NCBI GenBank assembly: GCA_004323695.1
Contig: SCRU01000028.1
Coordinates: 1 to 64,000 of the forward strand
Source of the DNA: Burkholderiaceae bacterium
GTDB lineage: Bacteria > Pseudomonadota > Gammaproteobacteria > Burkholderiales > Burkholderiaceae_C
Direction: 5' to 3'
DNA length: 64,000 bases
The notes under the pieces are model-generated. The model had not been told where the DNA came from and did not search any database. It saw only the letters and a program-made list of their open reading frames with translations. The position numbers were made by a program, and so were the translations under genes. Of this stretch, positions 1 through 8,366 are shown piece after piece. Every line of letters begins with the position of its first letter. Within the stretch, counting starts at the first letter, position 1.

Positions 1-645
1 AAAGTCCCCCAGGCAGCCGACCAGGGTGTGCAGGATGGTCGAGCGGTGCGAATACACCACGCCCTTGGGCCGGCCCGTGGTGCCCGAGGTGTAGCACATC
101 GCGACCGGATCGTTCTCGTCGTGCACCGCATAGTCGAACGCATCCGCGTCGGCGCTGGCCAGCAGCGTGTCGTAGTCGGTGAATTGGGCGGGGACGGCAG
201 CGCCGGAGAACGAATAGACGATCACCTTCTCGAACTTGTAGAGGTGCGCGAACTGCTGGTACAGCGGCAGCAACACGTCGTCGATCACCAGGAAGCGGTC
301 CTGCGCGTCGTTCGCGATCCAGCCCAGCTCGGCGGGCGAGAGCCGCAGGTTCAGCGTATGCATGACGCCGCCGGCCGCGGGGATGCCGAAGTAGCACTCC
401 AGGTGCGCATGGTGGTTCCAGCACAGAGTCGCAACGCGATCGCCCTTTTGCAGTCCCAGGCCCCGCAGCGCAGCGCCGAGAGCGCGGGTGCGGCGGACAA
501 AGTCGCCATACGAGTGCCGTGCGAGCGATTTGTCGGGCCGGCGCGAGATGACCTCGCTGCTGGCAAACAGCGTTCCGGCGCGCTCCAGCAGGTGGTTGAG
601 CGACAGCGGCACCTGCATCATTGTGCTTTTCATGGGGGCGGGCAT
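1..645 (-). CDS. AMP-dependent acyl-CoA synthetase, N-terminal part (runs off the window)
   Basis: The minus strand reads open from an ATG at 645 to the window edge, giving 215 residues with no stop. The translation carries the adenylate-forming enzyme P-loop YTSGTTGRPKGVVYSHRS near residue 185, preceded by typical family sequence (SYGDFVRRTRALGAALRGLGLQKGDRVATL, split here only for description as the SYGDF and KGDRVA blocks). Such enzymes activate a fatty or aromatic acid with ATP and load it on CoA. The start at 645 has GGAG 8 bases upstream; a second in-frame ATG at 633 has no such site. The C-terminal half lies outside, so substrate class cannot be judged. It is divergent from the next gene. 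Confidence 0.85.
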   Translation of the reverse strand, partial: MPAPMKSTMMQVPLSLNHLLERAGTLFASSEVISRRPDKSLARHSYGDFVRRTRALGAALRGLGLQKGDRVATLCWNHHAHLECYFGIPAAGGVMHTLNLRLSPAELGWIANDAQDRFLVIDDVLLPLYQQFAHLYKFEKVIVYSFSGAAVPAQFTDYDTLLASADADAFDYAVHDENDPVAMCYTSGTTGRPKGVVYSHRSTILHTLVGCLGDF

Positions 646-729
646 GCGGCAATCTCCGGGGTTCGTGGTTTTGGTCTAATCTACTGCGTGCCGGCGCGCA
701 ATGCCAGCCCAAGAATGCGAAATCACCCC

Positions 730-1323
730 ATGGACGCGCTGAAATCCGAAATCGCTGCTGCTGCTGCCCGTGTAGTGGTGGAGGAGGGGCTGGAATACGG
801 TCCGGCCAAGCGCCGCGCGCTCAAGCAGATGGGGCTGCCGTCGCGCACGCAACTGCCGGGAAACGATGAGGTCGAGCAGGCGGTGCGCGAGTACATCCGG
901 CTGTTCTGCGCCGACACCCAGCCCGCCGAACTGGCCGCGCTGCGCCGCCTCGCGCTGTCCTGGATGGAGCGCATGGCTGCGTTTCGGCCCTATCTGGGCG
1001 GCGCGGTCTGGCACGGCACGGCCACCAGGCTGTCCGATATCTACATCCAGCTGTTTTGCGACGATTCCAAATCGGCGGAAATTGCGCTGATCGATCACAA
1101 GGCCGATTACGAGCCGCGTACCGTCCGGGGGTTTCACGGCGAATCGGTGGAGGCGCTCAGCCTGTCCAGCGTCAGCCGCGAACTGGGCATGGCCATCGGC
1201 GTGCATCTGCTGGTGTATGACCTGGACGACCTGCGCGGCGCGCTCAAGCCGGACGCGCATGGCCGCCCGCCGCGTGGTGACATCGCCGCGGTTCGCCGCC
1301 TCGTTCAGGAGAGCCTGCCGTGA
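730..1323 (+). CDS. Conserved hypothetical protein with a degenerate nucleotidyltransferase-like motif
   Basis: A 197-residue soluble protein; no signal peptide or membrane segment is visible. An in-frame ATG at 715 is an alternative start. Around residues 85-112 the sequence RPYLGGAVWHGTATRLSDIY followed by IQLFCDD resembles the GG/GS...D-x-D signature of minimal nucleotidyltransferases, but the second acidic position is Tyr. The function is therefore not assigned. The stop overlaps the GTG start of the downstream TlpA-like gene, so the two are probably co-transcribed and translationally coupled. The reading frame stays open far upstream over the antisense of the acyl-CoA synthetase, which is not taken as coding. 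Confidence 0.7.
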   Translation: MDALKSEIAAAAARVVVEEGLEYGPAKRRALKQMGLPSRTQLPGNDEVEQAVREYIRLFCADTQPAELAALRRLALSWMERMAAFRPYLGGAVWHGTATRLSDIYIQLFCDDSKSAEIALIDHKADYEPRTVRGFHGESVEALSLSSVSRELGMAIGVHLLVYDLDDLRGALKPDAHGRPPRGDIAAVRRLVQESLP

Positions 1324-1877
1324 ACATGCCTTCGCGGGCTGCTCCGGGTGACTCGCCCCAGAGCCGCCGCCGCGCCTTGTACGCCGGCGTGGCCGCCGTG
1401 GCGGCGCTCGGCGGCGCAGGACTGGCCTGGTGGAAATTCCAGCCGCACGCCCTGACGGTTGCCGATACTGTGCTGTGGGACATGAGCTTTGCCATGCCCG
1501 ATGGCGGCAAGCTGGTCATGCAAAGCCTGCGAGGCAAGCCGTTGCTGGTCAATTTCTGGGCCACGTGGTGCCCGCCCTGCGTGGATGAGATGCCGTTATT
1601 GGACAAGTTTTATCGCGAAAATGTCTCTAACAGCTGGCAAGTGATTGGATTAGCCGTAGATCAGCCAGACCCGGTCAGGCGCTTCCTTCACCGGACCCCG
1701 GTGGGTTATCCGGTTGGCATGGCAGGTCTGGATGGCACAACGCTGGTGCGAACCCTAGGCGATACAGCGGGTGGCTTGCCGTTCAGCGTCGTGTTCAACC
1801 GGGCAGGCGTGTTGGTTCATCGTAAAATTGGCAAACTCGCCCCGCAGGATCTGAGTCGCTGGACTCGGCAATCCTGA
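1320..1877 (+). CDS. TlpA/ResA-family thiol-disulfide oxidoreductase, membrane anchored
   Basis: 185 residues. Residues about 19-38 form one hydrophobic segment after an Arg-rich start (SRRRALYAG), so the thioredoxin domain should sit on the periplasmic side as an anchored protein. The redox motif WATWCPPC gives Cys84 and Cys87, and the cis-Pro region is at GGLPFSVVF. Family members reduce apocytochrome c or other exported thiols; the target here is not shown. GTG 1320 is preferred as start because AGGAG lies 8 bases upstream and the GTG overlaps the previous stop; ATG 1326 is the alternative. The second half (about 1590-1680) uses more A/T-ending codons than its neighbours. Confidence 0.88.
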   Translation: MNMPSRAAPGDSPQSRRRALYAGVAAVAALGGAGLAWWKFQPHALTVADTVLWDMSFAMPDGGKLVMQSLRGKPLLVNFWATWCPPCVDEMPLLDKFYRENVSNSWQVIGLAVDQPDPVRRFLHRTPVGYPVGMAGLDGTTLVRTLGDTAGGLPFSVVFNRAGVLVHRKIGKLAPQDLSRWTRQS

Positions 1878-1973
1878 CCGCTGCTGCGGCGCTGTCGCGT
1901 CGATCCATCGCCGATTCGCCTGAATTGAGCAGTAGTTTGATTCGAGAGAGTTAAAACAAAATAAAAGACAAAC

Positions 1974-2008
1974 GGAGGTATTAGCGTGAATTTAGAGTAA
2001 ATTCACGC
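1974..2008 (+). promoter_or_regulatory. accB leader: strong RBS, four-codon mini-ORF and 10-bp hairpin
   Basis: A strong Shine-Dalgarno GGAGGT (1974-1979) sits 6 bases before GTG AAT TTA GAG TAA (1986-2000), a possible four-codon leader peptide. The same stretch forms a perfect 10-bp inverted repeat, GCGTGAATTT (1984-1993) and AAATTCACGC (1999-2008), with a 5-base loop. No T-run follows, so it is not a standard terminator. A weak sigma70-like pair, TTGATT (1937-1942) and AATAAA (1960-1965) with 17-base spacing, lies just upstream. Regulation of accB through this leader is inference. Confidence 0.45.
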
Positions 2009-2035
2009 CTTCTGTTGACCGTCGTTGGAGACATC

Positions 2036-2491
2036 ATGGATTTACGCAAACTCAAGACTTTGATCGACCTGGTGTCCGATTCAAACGTGTCCGAACTCGA
2101 AATCACCGAGGCCGAAGGCAAGGTCCGCATTGTCAAGGGCGGCATCATGCCGCCACCGGCGCCGGCCATGATGGTTGCGGCACCCGCCGCGGCGCCAGCC
2201 GCGCCGGGTCCGGCGCCCGCGATCCCGGTCGCTGCGCCTGCTGCGGAAGTGCCGGTCGGACATGTCGTCAAGTCGCCCATGGTCGGCACCTTCTACCTGG
2301 CGGCCAGTCCGGGTGCCAAACCTTTTGTCCAGGTCGGCAGCGCCGTGAAAGAGGGCGAAACGATATGCATCATCGAGGCGATGAAAATCCTGAACGAAAT
2401 CGAGGCTGACAAGTCGGGCACCATCAGCCAGATTCTGGGGCAGAACGGCCAGGCTGTTGAATTTGGGCAACCTCTCTTTGTTATTGATTAA
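2036..2491 (+). CDS. accB: Biotin carboxyl carrier protein of acetyl-CoA carboxylase
   Basis: 151 residues. The N-terminal helix region ([13 protein letters not shown]) is typical of AccB, followed by an Ala/Pro-rich flexible linker at about residues 45-75 and a C-terminal biotinyl domain. The biotin attachment motif is EAMKILNE with the modified Lys at 117. AccB carries carboxybiotin between biotin carboxylase and carboxyltransferase in the first step of fatty acid synthesis. GGAG is 5 bases upstream of the ATG; an earlier in-frame GTG/ATG would add only seven atypical residues. accC follows 22 bases later, the usual accBC operon. Confidence 0.96.
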   Translation: MDLRKLKTLIDLVSDSNVSELEITEAEGKVRIVKGGIMPPPAPAMMVAAPAAAPAAPGPAPAIPVAAPAAEVPVGHVVKSPMVGTFYLAASPGAKPFVQVGSAVKEGETICIIEAMKILNEIEADKSGTISQILGQNGQAVEFGQPLFVID

Positions 2492-2513
2492 ATGAAAAAG
2501 TAAGCGGCCACTC

Positions 2514-3863
2514 ATGTTTAAAAAAATCCTGATTGCGAACCGCGGCGAGATTGCCCTGAGAATCCAGCGCGCGTGCAGCGAAATGGGCATCACGGCCGTG
2601 ATGGTCTATTCGGAGGCGGATCGAGAGGCCAAATACGTGAAACTGGCCGAGGAAGCGGTCTGCATTGGTCCGGCCGCGTCGTCCCTGAGTTATCTGAACA
2701 TGCCGGCGCTGATTTCGGCCGCCGAGGTCACGGATTCCGAAGCCATTCATCCTGGTTACGGGTTCCTGAGCGAGAACGCCGATTTTGCGGAGCGGGTCGA
2801 GAAGAGCGGCTTCCAGTTCATCGGCCCCACGCCCGAGTCGATCCGTCTGATGGGCGACAAGGTGTCGGCCAAGCAGGCCATGATCAAGGCCGGCGTGCCC
2901 TGCGTGCCGGGCTCAGACGGCGAGCTGCCCGATGACCCTGTGCAGGTCCGGCGAATGGCCAAGGCGGTGGGCTACCCGGTCATCATCAAGGCGGCCGGCG
3001 GCGGCGGCGGGCGCGGCATGCGCGTGGTGCACACCGAGGCGGCGCTGATCAATGCGGTGCAGATGACCAAGGCCGAAGCGGGCGCGGCCTTCGGCAATCC
3101 GGCGGTGTACATGGAGAAGTACCTGCAGAATCCGCGCCATGTCGAGATCCAGATCATGGCCGACAAATTCAAGAATGCGGTCTATCTGGGCGAGCGCGAC
3201 TGCTCGATGCAGCGGCGTCATCAGAAGGTGGTTGAAGAAGCACCGGCGCCGGGGATTGCGCGCCGGTTGATCGAGCGCGTGGGCGAGCGGTGCGTGGCCG
3301 CGTGCAAGAAGATCGGCTACCGCGGCGCCGGCACTTTCGAGTTTCTGTACGAGGACGGCGAGTTCTATTTCATCGAGATGAACACGCGCGTCCAGGTCGA
3401 GCACCCCGTGACCGAGTTCATCACGGGCGTGGACATCGTGAAGACCCAGATCATGGTTGCGGCCGGTGAGAAGTTGCCGTTCACGCAGCGCCAGGTCGAG
3501 ATTCGCGGGCACGCGATCGAGTGCCGCATCAACGCCGAAGATCCGTTCAAGTTCACGCCCTCGCCGGGGCGCATCACGACCTGGCACACACCCGGTGGTC
3601 CGGGCGTGCGGGTGGACTCGCACATCTACACCAATTACTTCGTGCCGCCGAACTACGACTCGATGATCGGCAAGCTCATCGTGCACGGCGATACGCGCGA
3701 GCAGGCGCTGGCGCGCATGCGCACGGCGCTGAACGAGACGGTCATCGAAGGCATCCAGAGCAACATCCCGCTGCACCGCGAGTTGATGGTGGATGCGAAG
3801 TTCGTGGCCGGCGGCACGAACATCCACTATCTCGAAGAATGGCTGGCCCAGCACAAGCGCTGA
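2514..3863 (+). CDS. accC: Biotin carboxylase subunit of acetyl-CoA carboxylase
   Basis: 449 residues, the normal length for AccC. It starts [17 protein letters not shown] (the N-terminal biotin carboxylase fold), contains the glycine-rich ATP-grasp loop GGGGRGM near residue 163 and the hallmark [14 protein letters not shown] near residue 287, whose Arg and Glu residues hold ATP and bicarbonate. It carboxylates biotin on AccB using ATP and bicarbonate. It lies directly downstream of accB and 27 bases upstream of prmA. No anomaly is seen. Confidence 0.97.
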   Translation: MFKKILIANRGEIALRIQRACSEMGITAVMVYSEADREAKYVKLAEEAVCIGPAASSLSYLNMPALISAAEVTDSEAIHPGYGFLSENADFAERVEKSGFQFIGPTPESIRLMGDKVSAKQAMIKAGVPCVPGSDGELPDDPVQVRRMAKAVGYPVIIKAAGGGGGRGMRVVHTEAALINAVQMTKAEAGAAFGNPAVYMEKYLQNPRHVEIQIMADKFKNAVYLGERDCSMQRRHQKVVEEAPAPGIARRLIERVGERCVAACKKIGYRGAGTFEFLYEDGEFYFIEMNTRVQVEHPVTEFITGVDIVKTQIMVAAGEKLPFTQRQVEIRGHAIECRINAEDPFKFTPSPGRITTWHTPGGPGVRVDSHIYTNYFVPPNYDSMIGKLIVHGDTREQALARMRTALNETVIEGIQSNIPLHRELMVDAKFVAGGTNIHYLEEWLAQHKR

Positions 3864-3890
3864 GCCGATGGTCCGCACGGCGTCGCGCGC

Positions 3891-4799
3891 ATGTTTGAAC
3901 TTGGCCTGATGTGCCCGCAGGACCGGGTCGAGACCTTCAGCGAGGCGCTGGAGGCACTCGACGCGCTGAGTGTGTCGGTGGAAGACTTCGACGCCCAGAC
4001 CGACGCCGAGCAGGCTCTGTTCGGCGAGCCCGGCATGCCGCCGCCCCAGGACGGTTGGCAACGCTCGCGCGTGCTGGCCTTGTTTGCTACAAAATTACTA
4101 GCTGAAGAAGCAGCATCCTTACTGGCTGTGCAGGATTTTTTTGGTGAATGCCGGTTGCTCGGCATCAGCCAGGTGCCGGATCAGGACTGGGTGCGCCTGA
4201 CGCAGTCGCAATTCGCGCCGGTCGAGGTCACGCCCGATTTCTGGATCGTCCCGACCTGGCATGAGCCGCCGGCCCAGGCCCGCACCATCATCCGGCTCGA
4301 TCCGGGGCTGGCCTTCGGCACGGGAACACACCCCACCACGCGCATGTGCCTGCGCTGGATTGCCCGGCATGGCTGCGGCGCTGACCGATCCGGGGCGGAC
4401 AACCCGCTGGGCCGGGTGCTCGACTACGGCTGCGGTTCGGGCATCCTGGCCATTGGCGCTGCCAAATTTGGCGCCATCGACATCGATGCGGTGGACATCG
4501 ATGGCGCGGCGGTCGAATCCACCAGGCTCAATGCCCAGGCGAATGCTGTGCGCTTGCGCGCGGGCCTGCCGGATCAGGCTGCGGGCCGCTACCAGACGGT
4601 GCTGGCGAATATCCTGGCGACGCCGCTCAAGGTGCTGGCCCCGCTGCTGTGCGCGCATGTTTCGGCGGGCGGCTCGCTCGTCATGGCGGGGATTCTGGAG
4701 CGGCAGGCCGATGAGCTCAAGGCGGCCTACGCACCATATGCGCAGTTGGTGGTGGCCGATGCCGAAGACGGCTGGATCCTGATGACCGCCACCCTCTGA
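3891..4799 (+). CDS. prmA: Ribosomal protein L11 methyltransferase
   Basis: 302 residues. The N-terminal substrate-recognition domain is followed by a class I SAM-dependent methyltransferase domain with motif I DYGCGSGILAIGAAKFGA near residue 178 and the NILA(T)PL catalytic-loop motif near residue 239. PrmA trimethylates ribosomal protein L11. The gene follows accC, a common Burkholderiales order. Codons 66-83 (about 4084-4135) are much richer in A and T than the rest and contain a copy of the short repeat described separately, which adds the peptide FATKLLAEEAASLL inside the linker region. Confidence 0.95.
   Translation: MFELGLMCPQDRVETFSEALEALDALSVSVEDFDAQTDAEQALFGEPGMPPPQDGWQRSRVLALFATKLLAEEAASLLAVQDFFGECRLLGISQVPDQDWVRLTQSQFAPVEVTPDFWIVPTWHEPPAQARTIIRLDPGLAFGTGTHPTTRMCLRWIARHGCGADRSGADNPLGRVLDYGCGSGILAIGAAKFGAIDIDAVDIDGAAVESTRLNAQANAVRLRAGLPDQAAGRYQTVLANILATPLKVLAPLLCAHVSAGGSLVMAGILERQADELKAAYAPYAQLVVADAEDGWILMTATL
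4086..4104 (+). repeat. AT-rich short repeat copy inside prmA
   Basis: GCTACAAAATTACTAGCTG: imperfect palindrome of the GCTAx...xTAGC type, embedded in frame in a GC-rich gene. It resembles the other short copies listed at 9581, 32972, 33489, 46498, 48072 and 57061. Confidence 0.5.
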
Positions 4800-4846
4800 A
4801 GAGGCACCGCGCCCGGCACGCGCGGCGCCCCTACAATCGGTTACCC

Positions 4847-5809
4847 ATGAGCCTGATCACACGCTGCCCTGCCTGCGGGACCATGTTCAAGGTCGTCCCC
4901 GACCAGCTCAGGATTTCCGATGGCTGGGTGCGCTGCGGCCAATGCGCCGTGGTTTTCGAGGCGCCGGAGCACTTGCAGCCGGACCCTGCGATGCCGACGC
5001 CGCCAGTGGCAGCCCCGTTCGATGCGGTCGCCGAGCCTGACCCGGTACCGGGGCACGCGCCCGAGCCTGTCTTTGAGCCAGGCGCCGGCCCGGTGGGCGT
5101 GGATCTGTTGCTGGCGGCAACGGAGCCGGACCTGGTGATCGATCCTGGCCGGGACGATGCGGCTCCTTCTCTTGCCCGGTTGGACGATCCGCTGGACTTT
5201 CGACTGGACGAGCCGACCCACGCGTCGGTGAGCGAATTTCTGACAGAGCCGAGCCGGGTCATGCCGCTGGAGCCGGATCCATCCGATGCGCCCGTGCCGC
5301 AGCCCCTGTCATTCGTGCGCCAGGCGCCGCGCGACGCGCCATGGCAGCGGACGGGGATGGTTGCGCTGTGTGCGCTGCTGGTGCTGCTGCTGGGCCTGCA
5401 GTGGGTGCGCCATGAACGCGACCGGATCGCGGCGTTTGCGCCGCGCACCCACGGCTGGCTGCAGGCTCTGTGCGTGCCGCTGCGTTGCACCGTCGCGCCG
5501 CTGCGGCAGATCGAATCCATCGTGGTGGATGGTTCGTCGTTTCGGAAAATCCGGGACGATGTTTATCAGCTCGACATCACCATCAAGAATGCCGCGCCCG
5601 TCCCGCTGGCCATGCCCAGCGTCGAACTGGCGCTGACCGATACGCAGGACCAGCCGGTGCTGCGCCGGGTTCTGTCGCCCACCGATCTGGGCGCCGCGCC
5701 GGTGCTGCCCGCGGGCGCCGAGTGGAGCGGCGCCATTCCCGTGGGCGTGACGGACAGCGCTATTGCGCTTCGGGTCGCCGGATATCGCGTCGTGGCTTTC
5801 TATCCCTGA
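4847..5809 (+). CDS. MJ0042-type zinc-ribbon and DUF3426 membrane protein
   Basis: 320 residues. The first 36 residues form a zinc ribbon with cysteine pairs CPAC (7,10) and CGQC (30,33), the MJ0042 family pattern. A long Pro/Asp/Glu-rich low-complexity stretch (about 40-160) leads to one membrane segment at about 171-189 (MVALCALLVLLLGLQWV), then a DUF3426-type C-terminal domain likely outside the cytoplasm. The function is unknown. A TACAAT at 4832-4837 close to the start could be a -10 element. Position after prmA is typical for this group of bacteria. Confidence 0.85.
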   Translation: MSLITRCPACGTMFKVVPDQLRISDGWVRCGQCAVVFEAPEHLQPDPAMPTPPVAAPFDAVAEPDPVPGHAPEPVFEPGAGPVGVDLLLAATEPDLVIDPGRDDAAPSLARLDDPLDFRLDEPTHASVSEFLTEPSRVMPLEPDPSDAPVPQPLSFVRQAPRDAPWQRTGMVALCALLVLLLGLQWVRHERDRIAAFAPRTHGWLQALCVPLRCTVAPLRQIESIVVDGSSFRKIRDDVYQLDITIKNAAPVPLAMPSVELALTDTQDQPVLRRVLSPTDLGAAPVLPAGAEWSGAIPVGVTDSAIALRVAGYRVVAFYP

Positions 5810-5828
5810 ACTTCTTCATCAAAAATTC

Positions 5829-6731
5829 ATGGCATCGATCATTTGTGGCTCCCTGGCTTTTGACACCATCATGACGTTCGAGGGGCGGTTCGCCGAGCAG
5901 ATCCTGCCCGACCAGTTGCATATTCTCAACGTGTCGTTCCTGGTCCCCACGCTGCGGCGCGATTTTGGCGGCTGCGCCGGCAACATTGCCTACAGCCTGA
6001 AACAGCTGGGCGGCCATCCGCTGCCGATGGCCGCGGTCGGCAGCGATGGCCGGGGCTACATCGAGCGCCTGCAAAGCCTGGGCATTGATACCGGGTTTGT
6101 GCGTGAAATCGGCGACGCCTACACCGCGCAGTGCTACATCACGACCGACCTGGCGAACAACCAGATCACGGCGTTTCATCCTGGCGCCATGCAGCAGGCG
6201 CACCTCACGACCATCACGCCGCGCGCTGATGTGCGCCTGGGCATCATCGCGCCCGATGGCCGGGACGCGATGCTGCAGCACGCCGAGCAGTTCACGGCCG
6301 CTCACATCCCTTTTGTGTTCGACCCGGGCCAGGGCCTGCCCATGTTCGACGGCAAGGAGCTGGCGCATTTCGTCGAACAGGCCAGCTGGATCACCGTGAA
6401 CGACTACGAAGGCAGGATGCTCGGCGAGCGCACCGGCTGGAGCTATGCCGAGCTGTCGCGCCGCGTTCAGGGGCTGATCGTCACGCTGGGTGCCGAGGGC
6501 AGCGAAGTATGGGTGGGCGGCGAAAAGACCGTGGTGCCACCCGTGCAGGCGAGCGCCGTGGTGGACCCGACGGGTTGCGGCGACGCCTATCGCGGAGCGC
6601 TGCTGTACGGGCTGGAGCAGGGCTGGAGCCTGGCGCGGTGCGCCGCGTTGGGAAATCGGATCGGCGCGCTGAAAATTGCCCAGCGTGGTCCCCAGAATTA
6701 CCGGCTGGAGTTGAATCAAATCGGGCTCTAG
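5829..6731 (+). CDS. PfkB-family carbohydrate kinase
   Basis: 300 residues. PfkB family signatures are visible: the N-terminal GG-type block FGGCAGNIAYSLKQLGG and the C-terminal DPTGCGDAYRGALL, with the catalytic base Asp252. The protein aligns best by eye with the adenosine kinase/ribokinase branch; the sugar or nucleoside substrate cannot be fixed. ATG 5829 is chosen because the 22 residues before it in frame overlap the previous gene's end and do not look like the family. The stop codon TAG (6729-6731) coincides with the CTAG where the IS630 remnant begins. Confidence 0.88.
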   Translation: MASIICGSLAFDTIMTFEGRFAEQILPDQLHILNVSFLVPTLRRDFGGCAGNIAYSLKQLGGHPLPMAAVGSDGRGYIERLQSLGIDTGFVREIGDAYTAQCYITTDLANNQITAFHPGAMQQAHLTTITPRADVRLGIIAPDGRDAMLQHAEQFTAAHIPFVFDPGQGLPMFDGKELAHFVEQASWITVNDYEGRMLGERTGWSYAELSRRVQGLIVTLGAEGSEVWVGGEKTVVPPVQASAVVDPTGCGDAYRGALLYGLEQGWSLARCAALGNRIGALKIAQRGPQNYRLELNQIGL

Positions 6732-7128
6732 CGCACCGCAACGTTCAAAAAAGGAAATGTCATTGCAACCATGGAGGTTGCGATGAAGTTGGGCAGAACC
6801 CGCGGCACGCCGCCTTCAACACCAGGACGGGCGAAGTGCCAGGCAGGGCAGCCGCCCGGCACACCTTGCCCCACAAGACCAAATGGGCTCACGAGTTGCT
6901 GGCGACCCACGACGATGTTCACATGCACCTCGCCCCCATCTACTCGTCCTGGATCAACCAGGGGGAGTCGTGGTTTGCCAACATCGAGCACGATGTCATT
7001 GCCCGCGGGGTGTTCACCTGCGTGCCCGACTTGAAGAGGAAACCCCTACGATACCTCCGCAGGTACAGCGAGCTGCCCAGACGAGTGAGGTGGAAGTGCC
7101 GTGATCTTTCATGGCACATCACTCCCTA
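6730..7128 (+). mobile_element. IS630-family element remnant, left copy (broken transposase)
   Basis: Translation in one frame gives the C-terminal end of an IS630-type DDE transposase: HLAPIYSSWINQGESWFANI followed by DVIARGVFTCVPDLKRK and RYSELPRRVRWKCRD, ending at TAG 7127-7129. The N-terminal half and the first two catalytic aspartates are missing and no start is credible. The element edge GCGCACCGCAACGTTCAAAA sits directly after a TA of CTAG, the target type used by IS630 elements. The first 59 bases (6728-6786) match 19285-19343 at 49 of 59 positions. No matching right-hand inverted repeat was found. It is a decayed copy. Confidence 0.8.
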
Positions 7129-7181
7129 GTCAATCATTGCGGCCGTCCAGTCGAGGCGAGGTCGGCCGCGCCGCTGATCGG

Positions 7182-8234
7182 CTACAACTCTTGGCTGCGC
7201 CATCTCCAGTAGCCGCAAGCCGCGAGCCAGGTCGTGAGGAATATCGCGACAATGATGAATCCGAAGTTCTGCAGATCGATCCCTGCGATCCACGCAAGCA
7301 CGCCGGAGCGGCGATGGAGTGCCTGGGCCAGCAGGCCGAGCAAGCCGATGCCGCCAACCAGGAATGCGGCCGTGATCGACAGCAGTGTGACGGTAAAGTT
7401 GTAGTAAAGCCGGCGCGCGGGGCGTGCATGTGCCCACTCGTAAACACGGTTCATCAGAACGCCGTCCAGCGTGTCGAAAAGAGTCATGCCGGCGGTGAAC
7501 AGGATGGGTAACACCAGTACCACATACCAGGGCGCGGTGAGGGCGGCACTGCCGCCAATCACAAAGAGGCTGATTTCGGTGGCGGTATCGAAGCCCAGCC
7601 CGAACAATAAACCCACTGGGTACATCTTCCATGGCTTGTCCACGCGCCGGGCGACCGGAGCCAGGACGCGGTTCAGCAAACCGCGATTTTGCAGATGCTG
7701 CTCCAGCCTGGCTTCACTCCCGGCTCCGGTGTCCGGCTGTCGAAATATGCGACACATCCCGATCAGCGATGCGAGGTTGAGTACCCCGATCAGGAGCAGG
7801 AATCCCCCGGAAATCAACGCTCCCCAGGCGCCCGCCACGGACGAGAGAACCGAATTGCTGTCTATCAACTGGGGCGCCAGTGCATTCAGGCCTGCCGCCA
7901 GCAATGCCACTGCCAGAATGACGACGGTCGAGTGGCCGAGCGCGAACCAGAATCCGACCGAGAACGGGCGCTGCCCGTCCGCAACCAGTTTACGGGTCGT
8001 GTTGTCGATGGCAGCGATGTGGTCGGCATCGAACGCGTGCCGAATGCCCAGCGCGAAGGCGGTGTAAGCCAGTCCCAGACCGAACACTGCGTGATTTCCC
8101 ACGGCGTAGCTTCCCGGCAGCACCACGGCAAAGAAGGTGCCCCATCCCAGCGCCATGAGCAGCGCGACGATGGCGGCCATCAAGAAGATGCTGCGCGTCT
8201 CGGGAGCAGTGAATGCTTTCATTGAATTTTTCAT
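7182..8234 (-). CDS. NiCoT-family high-affinity nickel/cobalt permease
   Basis: 350 residues, polytopic (about eight hydrophobic segments). The family signature RHAFDADHIAAIDN is present, with the His and Asp residues needed for metal uptake, together with LGHSTVV and LLFGLGFDTATEI, further conserved NiCoT motifs. The neighbouring urease genes point to nickel supply for the urease active site. It lies 132 bases downstream of ureG on the same strand, at the outer edge of the island. No cobalamin riboswitch is seen upstream, which agrees with nickel rather than cobalt. HoxN/NixA/UreH are related names; the exact subgroup is not fixed. Confidence 0.9.
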   Translation of the reverse strand: MKNSMKAFTAPETRSIFLMAAIVALLMALGWGTFFAVVLPGSYAVGNHAVFGLGLAYTAFALGIRHAFDADHIAAIDNTTRKLVADGQRPFSVGFWFALGHSTVVILAVALLAAGLNALAPQLIDSNSVLSSVAGAWGALISGGFLLLIGVLNLASLIGMCRIFRQPDTGAGSEARLEQHLQNRGLLNRVLAPVARRVDKPWKMYPVGLLFGLGFDTATEISLFVIGGSAALTAPWYVVLVLPILFTAGMTLFDTLDGVLMNRVYEWAHARPARRLYYNFTVTLLSITAAFLVGGIGLLGLLAQALHRRSGVLAWIAGIDLQNFGFIIVAIFLTTWLAACGYWRWRSQEL

Positions 8235-8366
8235 GAGGATGCACCGGACCGCTGGTCAGCGTCGCGTTGGTGCCCGTTCCGGCCCCGCTGCAGGCCGCAC
8301 CCGCGTCGCCGCGCTGGCTGGACTTGCGTTGATGGGAGACGCCGCTGCCGACGAGGCATGTTCGTT
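8235..8366. other. Gap between ureG and the nickel permease, nothing recognised
   Basis: 132 GC-rich bases. No convincing ORF, terminator or RNA element. Related urease clusters sometimes carry other accessory genes near here, but no translation of this gap supports a remnant. Confidence 0.4.

Noticed and set aside
28-1323. One long frame that would fuse an N-terminal extension to the 197-residue protein
   Set aside because: The first part is antisense to the acyl-CoA synthetase, whose ATP motif is unmistakable.
1984-2008. Intrinsic terminator upstream of accB
   Set aside because: The stem is perfect but A/T-rich and has no following T-run; treated as a leader structure or operator.
8235-8366. 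Remnant of a HupE/UreJ gene between ureG and the nickel permease
   Set aside because: No frame gives the His-rich or membrane motifs of that family.
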